This document shows, piece by piece, positions 9,136-17,707 of a stretch of DNA of 64,000 bases; position 1 is the stretch's first letter; every line of letters starts with the position of its first letter. The translations under genes were made by a program, and so were the position numbers. The stretch lies in contig NZ_BAABLD010000005.1 of the NCBI RefSeq assembly GCF_039544165.1, forward strand, positions 62,001 through 126,000, in the 5' to 3' direction. The notes beneath the pieces were generated by a model. That model had not been told where the DNA came from. It saw only the letters and a list, made by a program, of their open reading frames with translations, and searched no databases. This DNA comes from Viridibacterium curvum. Its GTDB lineage: Bacteria > Pseudomonadota > Gammaproteobacteria > Burkholderiales > Rhodocyclaceae.

Positions 9136-9584
9136 CAGCCCTTGCCGGTGCTGCCGAATCCACCGGCGCCGCGATCACTCGCAGCGAAGTCTTCGACGAC
9201 ATTGAAAGCCACCTGCAGGACCGGAATGATGACCAGTTGGGCGATGCGATCCATGGGCTGGATCACAAAGCTGTCCTTGCCACGGTTCCAGGTCGATACG
9301 AAAAGCTGTCCCTGGTAGTCAGAGTCGATAAGGCCAACGAGATTGCCCAGCACGATGCCGTGCTTATGACCCAGGCCAGAGCGCGGCAGGATGACGGCGG
9401 CGTAGCCCGGATCGGCAATGTGGATCGCCATGCCGGTCGGAATCAGATGGGTTTCGCCGGGGGTGAGTGTCAGCGGTGCTTCCAGGGCGGCCCGCAGGTC
9501 AAGGCCGGCGGCGCCTGGGGTGGCGTATTGGGGCAGTGCGTCCTTGATGCGGGGGTCGAGAATCTTGACGTCGATGGTTTGCAT
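9135..9584 (-). CDS. dut: dUTP diphosphatase (dUTPase)
   Basis: The 149-residue protein converts dUTP to dUMP, keeping uracil out of DNA and supplying thymidylate synthesis. The five trimeric dUTPase motifs are present in order, including AGLDLRA, LPRSGLGHKHG, GLIDSDYQG, RIAQLVI and the C-terminal flexible RGAGGFGSTG that closes over the active site. It is preceded by coaBC at a 49-base gap, an arrangement common in Proteobacteria, and its stop overlaps the RNase start. Confidence 0.97.
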   Translation of the reverse strand: MQTIDVKILDPRIKDALPQYATPGAAGLDLRAALEAPLTLTPGETHLIPTGMAIHIADPGYAAVILPRSGLGHKHGIVLGNLVGLIDSDYQGQLFVSTWNRGKDSFVIQPMDRIAQLVIIPVLQVAFNVVEDFAASDRGAGGFGSTGKG

Positions 9585-9633
9585 GGCGAGGTGTCAGTGT
9601 GGGGCGGGCGTGGCCCGCTCGTTGTAAATCAAA

Positions 9634-10818
9634 TCAGTTCAGCAGGCTGGCAAGGTGGGCAACGATTCCTGTCGCAACCTCTTCCTTGCTGGCGCGTGGC
9701 AGCGGGTATCGTCCCTTGGCGTCATAAATGACGACCTGGTTGTTGATGCCACCCATCCCGTCCTGCACGAGATTGCCAACCACCATCTTCAGGCGTTTGG
9801 CGACCAGCTTGCCCTGGGCGTAGGTGTCCAGGTTCGAGCTCTCGGCGGCGAAGCCGACGCAGAAGGGCGGGGCTGGCAAGGAGGCGACATCGGCAAGGAT
9901 GTCGGGGTTGCGTGTCAGCTCGATACTGAGACGGTCTGCGCTCTTCTTGATCTTTTCCGTCGACGGCGCCACGGGGCGATAGTCGGCCACGGCTGCAACG
10001 GCGATGAAAACATCGTGGGCGCCAACAGCGTTCATCACCACATCGCGCATGGTCTGCGCCGATTTTACGTCGATACGTGTTACGCCCGGCGGTGTCGGCA
10101 GGCTCACCGGGCCGCTTACCAGGGTAACGACGGCGCCGGCTTGCGCGCAGGCGCGCGCCAGTGCGAAGCCCATGCGCCCCGAGCTGATATTGGTGATGCC
10201 GCGTACAGGGTCCAGCGCTTCGTAGGTCGGGCCGGCCGTCATGAGGATGCGTCGACCGGCGAGTACGCGTGGCTGGAACCGGGCGCAGATGTGCTCGAAG
10301 ATCTCTTGCGCCTCGAGCATCCGGCCTTCGCCGGTCTCGCCACAGGCCTGTTCGCCGGCGGCCGGGCCGACAATCAGTATGCCGTCCTCTACTAGCTGGG
10401 CCACATTACGCTGCGTCGCCGGGTTGTCCCACATCTGGCGGTTCATGGCGGGCGCCAGCATCAGCGGGCAGTCGCGTGCCAGGCACAGCGTAGTCAGCAG
10501 ATCGTCGGCCATGCCTTGCGACAGCCGTGCCATGAAATTTGCCGAGGCCGGCGCGATGACCGTGAGATCGGCACCTCGTGTCAGGTTGATGTGTGCCATG
10601 CCATTGGCGGCGCGCTCGTCCCAGAGATCCGTCCAGACAGCCTTGCCGGACAGGGCCTGGAAAGTCATCGGCGTGACGAAGCGGGTGGCCGCTTCGGTCA
10701 TCACGATCTGCACGTGCGCATCGGCCTTGACGAGCAGGCGCGTCAATTCAGCCGCCTTGTATGCCGCGATGCCGCCCGTGATGCCCAGTACGATGGTCTT
10801 GCCCGTCAGTGCGGCCAT
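9634..10818 (-). CDS. coaBC: bifunctional phosphopantothenoylcysteine decarboxylase/synthetase
   Basis: The 394-residue cytoplasmic flavoprotein performs two consecutive steps of coenzyme A synthesis. The N-terminal decarboxylase half shows GITGGIAAYKAAEL at residues 13-26, the flavin region APASANFMA, and APAMNRQMWDN. The C-terminal synthetase half begins after about residue 190 with LMTAGPTYEALDPVR and contains NPDILAD. It is the first gene of the dut-RNase-barstar-nudB operon and is divergent from radC across 56 bases. Confidence 0.97.
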   Translation of the reverse strand: MAALTGKTIVLGITGGIAAYKAAELTRLLVKADAHVQIVMTEAATRFVTPMTFQALSGKAVWTDLWDERAANGMAHINLTRGADLTVIAPASANFMARLSQGMADDLLTTLCLARDCPLMLAPAMNRQMWDNPATQRNVAQLVEDGILIVGPAAGEQACGETGEGRMLEAQEIFEHICARFQPRVLAGRRILMTAGPTYEALDPVRGITNISSGRMGFALARACAQAGAVVTLVSGPVSLPTPPGVTRIDVKSAQTMRDVVMNAVGAHDVFIAVAAVADYRPVAPSTEKIKKSADRLSIELTRNPDILADVASLPAPPFCVGFAAESSNLDTYAQGKLVAKRLKMVVGNLVQDGMGGINNQVVIYDAKGRYPLPRASKEEVATGIVAHLASLLN

Positions 10819-10874
10819 GCCTTGCGCTCAGTTGACAGAGAATCCGCGCATTCTATCGCCTGGAGTCTGCGCAA

Positions 10875-11552
10875 GTGTCCATCACCGATTGGCCCGAAAC
10901 GGAGCGTCCCCGTGAGCGCCTGATTGCGCAGGGCGCGGCAGCCTTGTCGGACGCTGAGTTGCTTGCCATTTTTCTGAGAGTAGGGATCCGCGGTAAAAGC
11001 GCCGTCGATCTGGCGCGTGAGCTGATGGCGCACTTCGGCAGCCTGAATGGCTTGTTTGCCGCCTCGTCCGAGGCATTGCAGGCCATTCCAGGTATGGGTA
11101 TGGCCAAGTACGCCCAGTTGCAGGCGGTGCTGGAGATGTCGCGCCGGGCGTTGGGGGAGACGATGAAGGAGCGTGACATGCTGGGCTCGCCCGAGGCGGT
11201 GCGCGACTGGTTGCGCTTGCGGTTGGCGGGCTTGCCGCACGAAGTGTTCATGGTGCTGCTGCTCGATGCTCAGAACCGTCTCATTGACGCGGTCGAGCTG
11301 TTTCGCGGAACGCTTACGCAGACCAGCGTTTATCCCCGAGAAGTCGTCAAGCTGGCGTTGGCCCACAATGCGGCAGCCGTGATCCTTGCGCACAATCACC
11401 CGTCAGGCATGGCCGAGCCCAGCCACGCGGACGAACTCCTGACGCGGAGTCTCAAACAGGCGTTGGCCGTGGTGGATGTGCGGACCCTGGACCATTTTGT
11501 GGTGGCAGGCACCGGGCGACCGCTATCATTCGCCGAGCGCGGCTTGCTCTGA
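10875..11552 (+). CDS. radC: RadC-family JAB/MPN domain protein
   Basis: The 225-residue protein has an N-terminal helix-hairpin-helix region (LQAIPGMGMAKYAQLQA) and a C-terminal JAB metalloprotease-like domain with the zinc motif HNHPSG and the downstream D of a HxHx-D arrangement. The original DNA-repair role of RadC has been questioned, and its activity is still unclear. The start is GTG at 10875. The gene is divergent from coaBC and is followed by the rpmB promoter, the classic radC-rpmB-rpmG order. Confidence 0.95.
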   Translation: MSITDWPETERPRERLIAQGAAALSDAELLAIFLRVGIRGKSAVDLARELMAHFGSLNGLFAASSEALQAIPGMGMAKYAQLQAVLEMSRRALGETMKERDMLGSPEAVRDWLRLRLAGLPHEVFMVLLLDAQNRLIDAVELFRGTLTQTSVYPREVVKLALAHNAAAVILAHNHPSGMAEPSHADELLTRSLKQALAVVDVRTLDHFVVAGTGRPLSFAERGLL

Positions 11553-11576
11553 CGCTGCCGGGGAGCCAAAACAGGC

Positions 11577-11606
11577 TTGCTCTACTTGTCAAAGTCCTTG
11601 TATAAT
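11577..11606 (+). promoter_or_regulatory. sigma-70 promoter of rpmB-rpmG
   Basis: A perfect -10 hexamer TATAAT lies at 11601-11606. A weaker -35 TTGCTC sits 18 bases upstream (11577-11582). Transcription should start near 11613, giving a leader of about 90 bases before rpmB. Confidence 0.75.
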
Positions 11607-11701
11607 CGGCGGCTTTCCCGAGATTGGCTCTTCCCGAAGAGGGCGGGCGCAAGGTCCGGGGTAACAGAACACACAGAGTTTGCAAGGTTCAGGAGCGAGA
11701 A

Positions 11702-11938
11702 ATGTCTCGAGTTTGTATCGTTACGGGCAAGGGCCCGATGGTGGGCAACAACGTGTCCCACGCCAACAACAAGACCAAGCGTCGTTTTCTGCCCAACCTG
11801 CAGAGCCGTCGTTTCTGGGTTGAATCCGAAAACCGTTTCGTGAGCCTGCGCGTCTCGAACGCCGGCCTGCGTACCATCGACAAGCGCGGCATTGACGTTG
11901 TGCTGGCTGAGCTGCGTGAGCGCGGCGAGCGCGTCTAA
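11702..11938 (+). CDS. rpmB: 50S ribosomal protein L28
   Basis: The 78-residue basic protein begins MSRVCIVTGKGPMVGNNVSHANNKT, the invariant L28 start, and has the expected length. It is preceded by GGAGCGAG 6-13 bases upstream of the ATG. It assembles late into the large ribosomal subunit and is co-transcribed with rpmG 13 bases downstream. Confidence 0.98.
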   Translation: MSRVCIVTGKGPMVGNNVSHANNKTKRRFLPNLQSRRFWVESENRFVSLRVSNAGLRTIDKRGIDVVLAELRERGERV

Positions 11939-11951
11939 GGAGTATTGAAAA

Positions 11952-12119
11952 ATGGCAAAAGGCGGACGCGAAAAGATCAAGCTGGAGTCCTCGGCGGGCA
12001 CCGGCCACTTCTACACGACCAACAAGAACAAGCGCACCACTCCGGAAAAGCTTGAGTTCATGAAATACGACCCGGTTGCTCGCAAGCACGTGGCGTACAA
12101 GGAAACCAAGCTCAAGTGA
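11952..12119 (+). CDS. rpmG: 50S ribosomal protein L33
   Basis: The 55-residue basic protein reads MAKGGREKIKLESSAGTGHF at the start and ends VAYKETKLK, typical of L33. No CxxC zinc ribbon pairs are present, so this is the zinc-independent form. AAGGAGTATTGAAAA upstream gives a good ribosome-binding site. It is the second gene of the rpmB operon and is closed by the terminator at 12169. Confidence 0.97.
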   Translation: MAKGGREKIKLESSAGTGHFYTTNKNKRTTPEKLEFMKYDPVARKHVAYKETKLK

Positions 12120-12168
12120 GTTAAGTGTTTCGCGCCGGCCAGGCCGGACGGAACATTGGTTGCACCAG

Positions 12169-12192
12169 AAACCCGCCACATGGCGGGTTTTT
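12169..12192 (+). terminator. intrinsic terminator of rpmB-rpmG
   Basis: AAACCCGCCA pairs with TGGCGGGTTT around a tiny loop and continues into TTTTTG, a standard Rho-independent terminator 50 bases after rpmG. It lies immediately before the aroG ribosome-binding region. Confidence 0.9.
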
Positions 12193-12220
12193 GCATTTTT
12201 CACCAGCGAGTTGATCTCCC

Positions 12221-13294
12221 ATGAGCCACGCATCGACTGAAAACCTCAATGTCGCATCCTTCGATCACATGCCGTCGCCGGCCGAGATCAAGGCGCGCGT
12301 GCCGCTGACCGATTCGGCCGCACTGACCGTCACCGAAGGGCGCCGCACGCTGCAGCGTTTGCTGGACCGCCAGGATCCGCGTTTCCTGGTAATCGTCGGA
12401 CCTTGCTCGATCCACGATCCATCGGCCGGTCTGGAGTACGCGCGCCGCCTGCGTCAGCTGTCGGAAGAGCTCTCGGAGACGCTGTGCATCGTGATGCGCG
12501 TGTATTTCGAAAAGCCGCGTACCTCGACGGGCTGGAAGGGCTTCATCAACGATCCGCGCATGGATGACTCCTTCCACATCGAAGAAGGGATGGAACGTGG
12601 ACGCCGCTTCCTGCTGGATGTGGCCGAGTTCGGCCTGCCGGCTGCGACTGAAGCGCTGGATCCGATTGCGCCGCAGTACTACGGCGACCTCGTGAGCTGG
12701 ACCGCCATCGGTGCGCGCACGGCGGAATCGCAAACGCACCGCGAGATGGCCTCGGGTCTGTCGACGCCGGTGGGTTTCAAGAACAGCACTGACGGTTCGC
12801 TGGATGCGGCCGTGAACGGCGTGCTGTCGGCATCGCGTCCGCACAGTTTTCTTGGCCTCAACGAGGCGGGCGAAGCGGCCATCATCCGCACGCGTGGCAA
12901 CAGGTACGCACATACCGTGCTACGCGGTGGTGGCGGGCGCCCCAACTACGACACCGTGTCCGTGTCGCTCGCCGAGCAGGCGTTGGCCAAAGCCAAGCTG
13001 CCGCAGAACATCATCATTGATTGTTCGCACGCCAACTCCTGGAAGAAGCCGGAGCTGCAGCCACTGGTGATGCGCGATGTGGTCGGCCAGGTCGTGGCTG
13101 GCAACAAGTCCATCGTCGGCGTGATGATCGAGAGCTTCCTGCAGGACGGCAGCCAGCCCATCCCCGAAAACCTGTCTGAACTGAAGTATGGCTGCTCGGT
13201 GACCGATGCCTGTATTGGCTGGGAAACCACGGAAACCCTTTTGCGTGAAAGCTGCGCTGCGCTCAAGGGCGTGGTGGCCGCCCGAGCACGCTAA
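12221..13294 (+). CDS. aroG: 3-deoxy-7-phosphoheptulonate (DAHP) synthase, class I
   Basis: The 357-residue enzyme joins phosphoenolpyruvate and erythrose 4-phosphate, the first step of aromatic amino acid synthesis. Recognisable segments are VIVGPCSIHDP, MRVYFEKPRTSTGWKG, ARTAESQTHRE, GFKNSTDG, and DCSHANSWKK, which hold substrate and metal ligands. I cannot tell from sequence alone which aromatic amino acid inhibits it, so the symbol (aroG versus aroF/aroH) is provisional. Confidence 0.94.
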   Translation: MSHASTENLNVASFDHMPSPAEIKARVPLTDSAALTVTEGRRTLQRLLDRQDPRFLVIVGPCSIHDPSAGLEYARRLRQLSEELSETLCIVMRVYFEKPRTSTGWKGFINDPRMDDSFHIEEGMERGRRFLLDVAEFGLPAATEALDPIAPQYYGDLVSWTAIGARTAESQTHREMASGLSTPVGFKNSTDGSLDAAVNGVLSASRPHSFLGLNEAGEAAIIRTRGNRYAHTVLRGGGGRPNYDTVSVSLAEQALAKAKLPQNIIIDCSHANSWKKPELQPLVMRDVVGQVVAGNKSIVGVMIESFLQDGSQPIPENLSELKYGCSVTDACIGWETTETLLRESCAALKGVVAARAR

Positions 13295-13323
13295 GCACAT
13301 CAATTATCGAGAAAGAGAAACGC

Positions 13324-14562
13324 ATGCATCTGATTCAAGCTTTTGCCGGTCTGCGTCCCGCTGCCGGTCGTGCGCCGGAAATTGTTGCGCCTCCTTACGA
13401 CGTGCTCTCCAGCGACGAAGCGCGTGACCGTGCGGCGGGCAAGCCCTGGAGCTTCCTGCACATCTCGAAGCCCGAGATCGACCTGCCGCCGGGCACCGAC
13501 ATCTACTCGGCTGCCGTGTACGCCAAGGCCGCTGAAAACCTGCAGAAGATGATCGACGCGGGCGTGCTGGTGCGTGATGCCGGTGCCTGCTATTACGTCT
13601 ATCGCATCATCATGGGCCAGCACGTGCAGACCGGTCTCGTGGCCGCTGCGTCCGTCGCTGACTACGACCGGAACCGCATCAAGCGCCACGAGCTGACGCG
13701 TCCGGACAAGGAAGATGATCGCGTGCGCCAGATCGAAGCGCTGAGCGCGCAGACTGGCCCCGTGCTGTTGGCTTACCCGAAGGCGCCAGCGGTGGATGCC
13801 ATCCTGAAGGCAGCAACGGCGACCGAACCGGTGGCCGATGCCGTGGCTGACGATGCGATTCGTCACACCGTCTGGGCCATCAGCGATGTCGACACGATTG
13901 AGAAGTTGACGGCTGAATTCGACGCTCTGCCTGCCCTCTACATTGCCGACGGCCACCACCGCTCTGCCGCTGCATCACGTGTCGCTGCGGCGCGCAAGGC
14001 TGCCAACCCCGCGCATACGGGTACCGAGTCATACAACTACTTCCTGTCTGTGATCTTCCCGGATCACGAACTGGCCATCCTTGACTACAACCGCGTCGTG
14101 ACTGATCTGAATGGTCTCAATGAAGCACAGCTAGTAGAGCGCATTGGTACGGCGTTCTCGGTGGAGAAGGTTGCTGGGCAAGTGAAGCCCGCAAAGCATG
14201 GTGAAGTCGGTATGTACCTGAAGGGTCAGTGGTATCGCTTGCAGATCAAGGCCGAGCTGGTGCCGCAGGACCCGGTGGTACGTCTTGATGTGAGCTTGCT
14301 GTCCGATCACCTTCTGACGCCCATCCTTGGCATTGCGGATTTGCGTCGCGACAAGCGCATCGACTTCGTAGGTGGTATCCGTGGTCTGCCTGAGCTCGAA
14401 AAGCGTGTGAATTCGGGCGAAATGGCGGTCGCATTTGCGATGTATCCGACGACGCTGGCAGATCTCATGGCCGTGGCCGATGCAGATCAGATCATGCCGC
14501 CCAAGTCGACCTGGTTCGAGCCCAAGCTGGCTGACGGCCTGCTTTCGCACGTTATCGGCTAA
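13324..14562 (+). CDS. DUF1015 family protein
   Basis: The 412-residue soluble protein starts MHLIQAFAGLRPAAGRAPEIVAPPYDVLSSDEAR, the hallmark of the DUF1015 family, and has YIADGHHRSAAASR near residue 200, the conserved basic/His motif. AAAGAGAAA precedes the ATG. It sits 29 bases after aroG on the same strand. The family's biochemical activity is not established to my knowledge. In other bacteria it is often found near serine and phosphoglycerate metabolism genes, which are not seen here. Confidence 0.93.
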   Translation: MHLIQAFAGLRPAAGRAPEIVAPPYDVLSSDEARDRAAGKPWSFLHISKPEIDLPPGTDIYSAAVYAKAAENLQKMIDAGVLVRDAGACYYVYRIIMGQHVQTGLVAAASVADYDRNRIKRHELTRPDKEDDRVRQIEALSAQTGPVLLAYPKAPAVDAILKAATATEPVADAVADDAIRHTVWAISDVDTIEKLTAEFDALPALYIADGHHRSAAASRVAAARKAANPAHTGTESYNYFLSVIFPDHELAILDYNRVVTDLNGLNEAQLVERIGTAFSVEKVAGQVKPAKHGEVGMYLKGQWYRLQIKAELVPQDPVVRLDVSLLSDHLLTPILGIADLRRDKRIDFVGGIRGLPELEKRVNSGEMAVAFAMYPTTLADLMAVADADQIMPPKSTWFEPKLADGLLSHVIG

Positions 14563-14664
14563 GTACTGCGGCGCAGACCTTCGCGTGGGGTTTGCGCCGA
14601 TTGCTGCAGCGCTATCGCAGCGCTGTAATCAGGGTCGTTTGTGTTTCTGCTGTGAAGGGTTTCA

Positions 14665-15591
14665 ATGGCCGGCACCGCGTTCATCACCCATCCTGATTGT
14701 TGGCTGCACAACATGGGCAGCATGCATCCCGAGTCGCCGGATCGCCTCTCTGCGATCCGTGATCGGCTGATCGCGTCGGGGCTGGAAATGTTCCTCGAGA
14801 ATGTCGAGGCTCCTGAGGCTTCCATCGATGACTTGCAGCGCGCGCATTCACCGGCCTACATTCGGGCGCTGATCGAGGCCCTGCCCGAGCGCGGCATCGT
14901 GCACCTTGATCCGGACACGGCCATGTGCCCGCATACGCTAAAGGCTGCCTTGCGTGCTGCCGGCGCCGGTATCAAGGCTACCGATATGGTGATGCGCGGC
15001 GAGGTCGACAGCGCCTTCTGCGCCGTGCGCCCGCCCGGTCACCATGCTGAACGTGGACAGGCCATGGGTTTCTGCTTCTTCAACAATATCGCCGTCGCAG
15101 CGCGGCATGCGCTTGAGGTGCATGGCCTGGAGCGTGTGGCCATCGTTGACTTCGACGTGCATCATGGCAATGGCACCGAAGACATCTTTGCCAATGATCC
15201 GCGCGTGCTGATGGTGAGTTTTTTCCAGTACCCGCTGTATCCCTACTGTGGGGTGCCGCCGAGCGGCGACAACATGCTGAACACGCCTCTGCCAGCGGCG
15301 ACGCGCGGTGACGCCGTGCGCAGCTTGCTGATGGAAGGCTGGTTGCCGGCGCTGACAGAGTTCCAGCCGCAGATGCTGTTCATCTCGGCGGGGTTCGACG
15401 CGCATTACGAGGACGACATGGCCTCCATGGGTCTGCTCGATGTGGACTACGCCTGGATCAGTGAGCAACTGCGTGGTTTCGCCGAGCGGCATTGCAACGG
15501 GCGCATCGTGTCGATGCTGGAAGGCGGTTATGCCCTGTCCGCGTTGGGGCGCAGCGTGACCGCCCACATCAAGGCCATTGCTGGGCTGTAG
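14665..15591 (+). CDS. histone deacetylase superfamily protein (class II, acetoin-utilisation type)
   Basis: The 308-residue protein carries the complete zinc-deacetylase set: RPPGHHAE (two active-site histidines), DFDVHHGNGT (zinc ligands Asp and His), ISAGFDAH with the third ligand Asp, and MLEGGYAL near the C-terminus. Bacterial members remove acyl groups from lysines or polyamines, and the substrate here is unknown. It is 102 bases after the DUF1015 gene. A lysine-rich histone-like protein occurs elsewhere in the window, but no link can be claimed. Confidence 0.92.
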   Translation: MAGTAFITHPDCWLHNMGSMHPESPDRLSAIRDRLIASGLEMFLENVEAPEASIDDLQRAHSPAYIRALIEALPERGIVHLDPDTAMCPHTLKAALRAAGAGIKATDMVMRGEVDSAFCAVRPPGHHAERGQAMGFCFFNNIAVAARHALEVHGLERVAIVDFDVHHGNGTEDIFANDPRVLMVSFFQYPLYPYCGVPPSGDNMLNTPLPAATRGDAVRSLLMEGWLPALTEFQPQMLFISAGFDAHYEDDMASMGLLDVDYAWISEQLRGFAERHCNGRIVSMLEGGYALSALGRSVTAHIKAIAGL

Positions 15592-15651
15592 GCGCAGCGT
15601 GACAAGGGCTTCGGGTACAATGGCGGATTCGATTTTTCGAGCTTGCAAGAC

Positions 15652-16530
15652 ATGCTGACCGGTTCTCTCGTCGCCCTGATTACCCCCTTCCTGGAAGATG
15701 GTCAGATCGATTGGCCGCGCTTCCGTGCGCTCATCGATTTCCATGTGCGCGAGGGAACGGACGGGCTGGTGATCGTCGGTACGACGGGTGAGTCGCCGAC
15801 GGTGGATGTCGAGGAACATTGCGCGCTGATCCGCGTCGCCGTCGAGCATGCGGCTGGCCGTATTCCCGTCATCGCCGGGACGGGCGCCAACTCAACGTCC
15901 GAAGCCATCGAGCTGACGCGCTTCGCCAAGGAAGTCGGCGCCGTAGCAGGTCTGTCGGTCGTGCCGTACTACAACCGCCCGACACAGGAAGGCATGTACC
16001 AGCATTTCAAGGCGATTGCCGAAGCGGTCGACCTGCCCGTGATTCTCTACAATGTGCCTGGCCGCACTGTTGCCGACATGCAGAACGACACCGTGCTGCG
16101 TCTGGCTGAAGTGCCCGGCATCATCGGCATCAAGGACGCAACGGGCAATATCGAACGCATTACCGACCTTGCGATGCGTGCCCCCAAGGGTTTTGTGCTC
16201 TACACCGGTGACGACATGGCCGTGATGGCCTTCATCCTGCTCGGCGGCCACGGCGTGATTTCGGTGTCTGCCAACGTCGCTCCGCGCCTGATGCACGAGT
16301 TGTGTATTGCAGCGAGCGCAGGCAATGTAGCCGAGGCGCTCGATCTGAACCGGAAACTTTTCCTCCTCAATCGCGATCTCTTCGTTGAAGCCAACCCCAT
16401 TCCCGTCAAGTGGGCCTGCGCCGAGATGGGGATGGTCGGTCACACACTGCGTCTGCCGCTGACGCCGCTGTCCCCGCAATTCCATGACCGTATCCGTGCC
16501 GCCATGCGCGCTGCCGGTGCGCTCAACTGA
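15652..16530 (+). CDS. dapA: 4-hydroxy-tetrahydrodipicolinate synthase
   Basis: The 292-residue enzyme condenses pyruvate with aspartate semialdehyde in lysine and peptidoglycan precursor synthesis. It starts MLTGSLVALITPF, contains GTTGESPT, VVPYYNRPTQEG with the catalytic tyrosine, and GIKDATGN with the Schiff-base lysine. An in-frame TTG nine bases upstream is less likely than the ATG at 15652. bamC follows, as it does in many Beta- and Gammaproteobacteria. Confidence 0.96.
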   Translation: MLTGSLVALITPFLEDGQIDWPRFRALIDFHVREGTDGLVIVGTTGESPTVDVEEHCALIRVAVEHAAGRIPVIAGTGANSTSEAIELTRFAKEVGAVAGLSVVPYYNRPTQEGMYQHFKAIAEAVDLPVILYNVPGRTVADMQNDTVLRLAEVPGIIGIKDATGNIERITDLAMRAPKGFVLYTGDDMAVMAFILLGGHGVISVSANVAPRLMHELCIAASAGNVAEALDLNRKLFLLNRDLFVEANPIPVKWACAEMGMVGHTLRLPLTPLSPQFHDRIRAAMRAAGALN

Positions 16531-16540
16531 AAGGAAATCG

Positions 16541-17689
16541 ATGATGTTCCGTTCCGTCTCCGCTCGCGGATGCCTGACCCTGTCTGCTTGCGCGCTGGCA
16601 CTGTTGCTTTCAGCCTGTGCTTCGGACAAGGATCCGGTGTATCGCAGTGACACGAAGCGCGTCGAGAAACCGGCGAGCCGCGCGCTTGAAGTACCGCCCG
16701 ACTTGATCACGCCGACGCGTGATGAGCGTCTGCAAACACCCGATCCGCGACGTGCTTCGGCAACGGCCTCGGGGCAGCAGGCAGCAGCACAGCAGGCGCA
16801 ACAGGCCAAACCTGCCGCAGCCGTGAGTTCTCCGGACAAGTCCGGAAACGCGCGCATCGTCAAGGCGGGGGCGCAGAAATGGCTGGTCGTGAACGGCACC
16901 GCGGATGCGGTCTGGCCCCAGGTACGCAAGTTCTGGGAGGATCTTGGTTTCGCCATTGATAGCGACAACACCAAGACTTACGTTATGGAGACCGATTGGG
17001 CGGAGAAACGTGTCAAGAGTGGCATAGGTGTCCTCCTGAACGCTCCGCTGATCCGTACTCTGGCTGGTGGTCTGGATAAGGACAAGTTCCGTACGCGACT
17101 GGAGCTCGGCGCCGAGCCCGGCACCATCGAGATCTATGTGAGCCACCGTGGTCTTGAGCAAACAGATCTGTCGAGCCGAGAGGCTTCGTTGGGGTGGGTG
17201 ACACGTCCGGCTGATCCGTCGCAGGAGCTCGACATGCTCCGCAGGATGATGATTGCATTCGGTGCGGAAGAGGCCGTGGCTAATCAGGCGGTTGCCATGC
17301 AGGCTGCGCCCGACAAGGCTCGCCTTGGCACGGCCGCTGATGGCACGCAGCAACTGGTCGTGGATGACCCGCTGGATCGCGCATGGCGTCAAATTGGCTT
17401 GAGCCTGGATCGTATCGGCATGGTTGTTGAGGATCGTGATCGTTCCAAGGGGTACTACTTCGTGCGCTACATCACCGATGTCGACCTGGAGGGCAAGCCG
17501 TCCAAGGGCTGGTTCTCCTGGTTGAACTTCTGGAGCAGCGACAAGCCTGCCGAGACGGATTTGTTCCGCATCAGCGTGGCGGCAGAAGGTGACAAGACTG
17601 TCGTGCGCGTTGCCAACCGCACGGGTGGTGCGGCCGCTCCTGCGTCGGTCAAGCGCATTCTTGGCTTGCTGCACACCGAGCTGCGCTGA
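16541..17689 (+). CDS. bamC: outer membrane assembly lipoprotein BamC
   Basis: The 382-residue lipoprotein has a lipobox LLSAC at about residues 22-26 (CASDKDPVYRSD follows) and the NlpB/DapX layout, with an unstructured N-terminus (KPASRALEVPPDLITPT, the BamD-contacting segment) and two helix-grip domains. It is a non-essential subunit of the BAM complex, which inserts beta-barrel proteins in the outer membrane. AAGGAAA lies just before the ATG at 16541, and a second ATG follows at once. It is encoded directly downstream of dapA. Confidence 0.93.
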   Translation: MMFRSVSARGCLTLSACALALLLSACASDKDPVYRSDTKRVEKPASRALEVPPDLITPTRDERLQTPDPRRASATASGQQAAAQQAQQAKPAAAVSSPDKSGNARIVKAGAQKWLVVNGTADAVWPQVRKFWEDLGFAIDSDNTKTYVMETDWAEKRVKSGIGVLLNAPLIRTLAGGLDKDKFRTRLELGAEPGTIEIYVSHRGLEQTDLSSREASLGWVTRPADPSQELDMLRRMMIAFGAEEAVANQAVAMQAAPDKARLGTAADGTQQLVVDDPLDRAWRQIGLSLDRIGMVVEDRDRSKGYYFVRYITDVDLEGKPSKGWFSWLNFWSSDKPAETDLFRISVAAEGDKTVVRVANRTGGAAAPASVKRILGLLHTELR

Positions 17690-17707
17690 TTATCCAGGGG
17701 TCCCAGT

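Noticed and set aside
14580..14640. GCAGCGCT repeat before the HDAC-like gene
   Set aside because: Two short copies of a self-complementary octamer with no T-tract or conserved context. Too weak to call.
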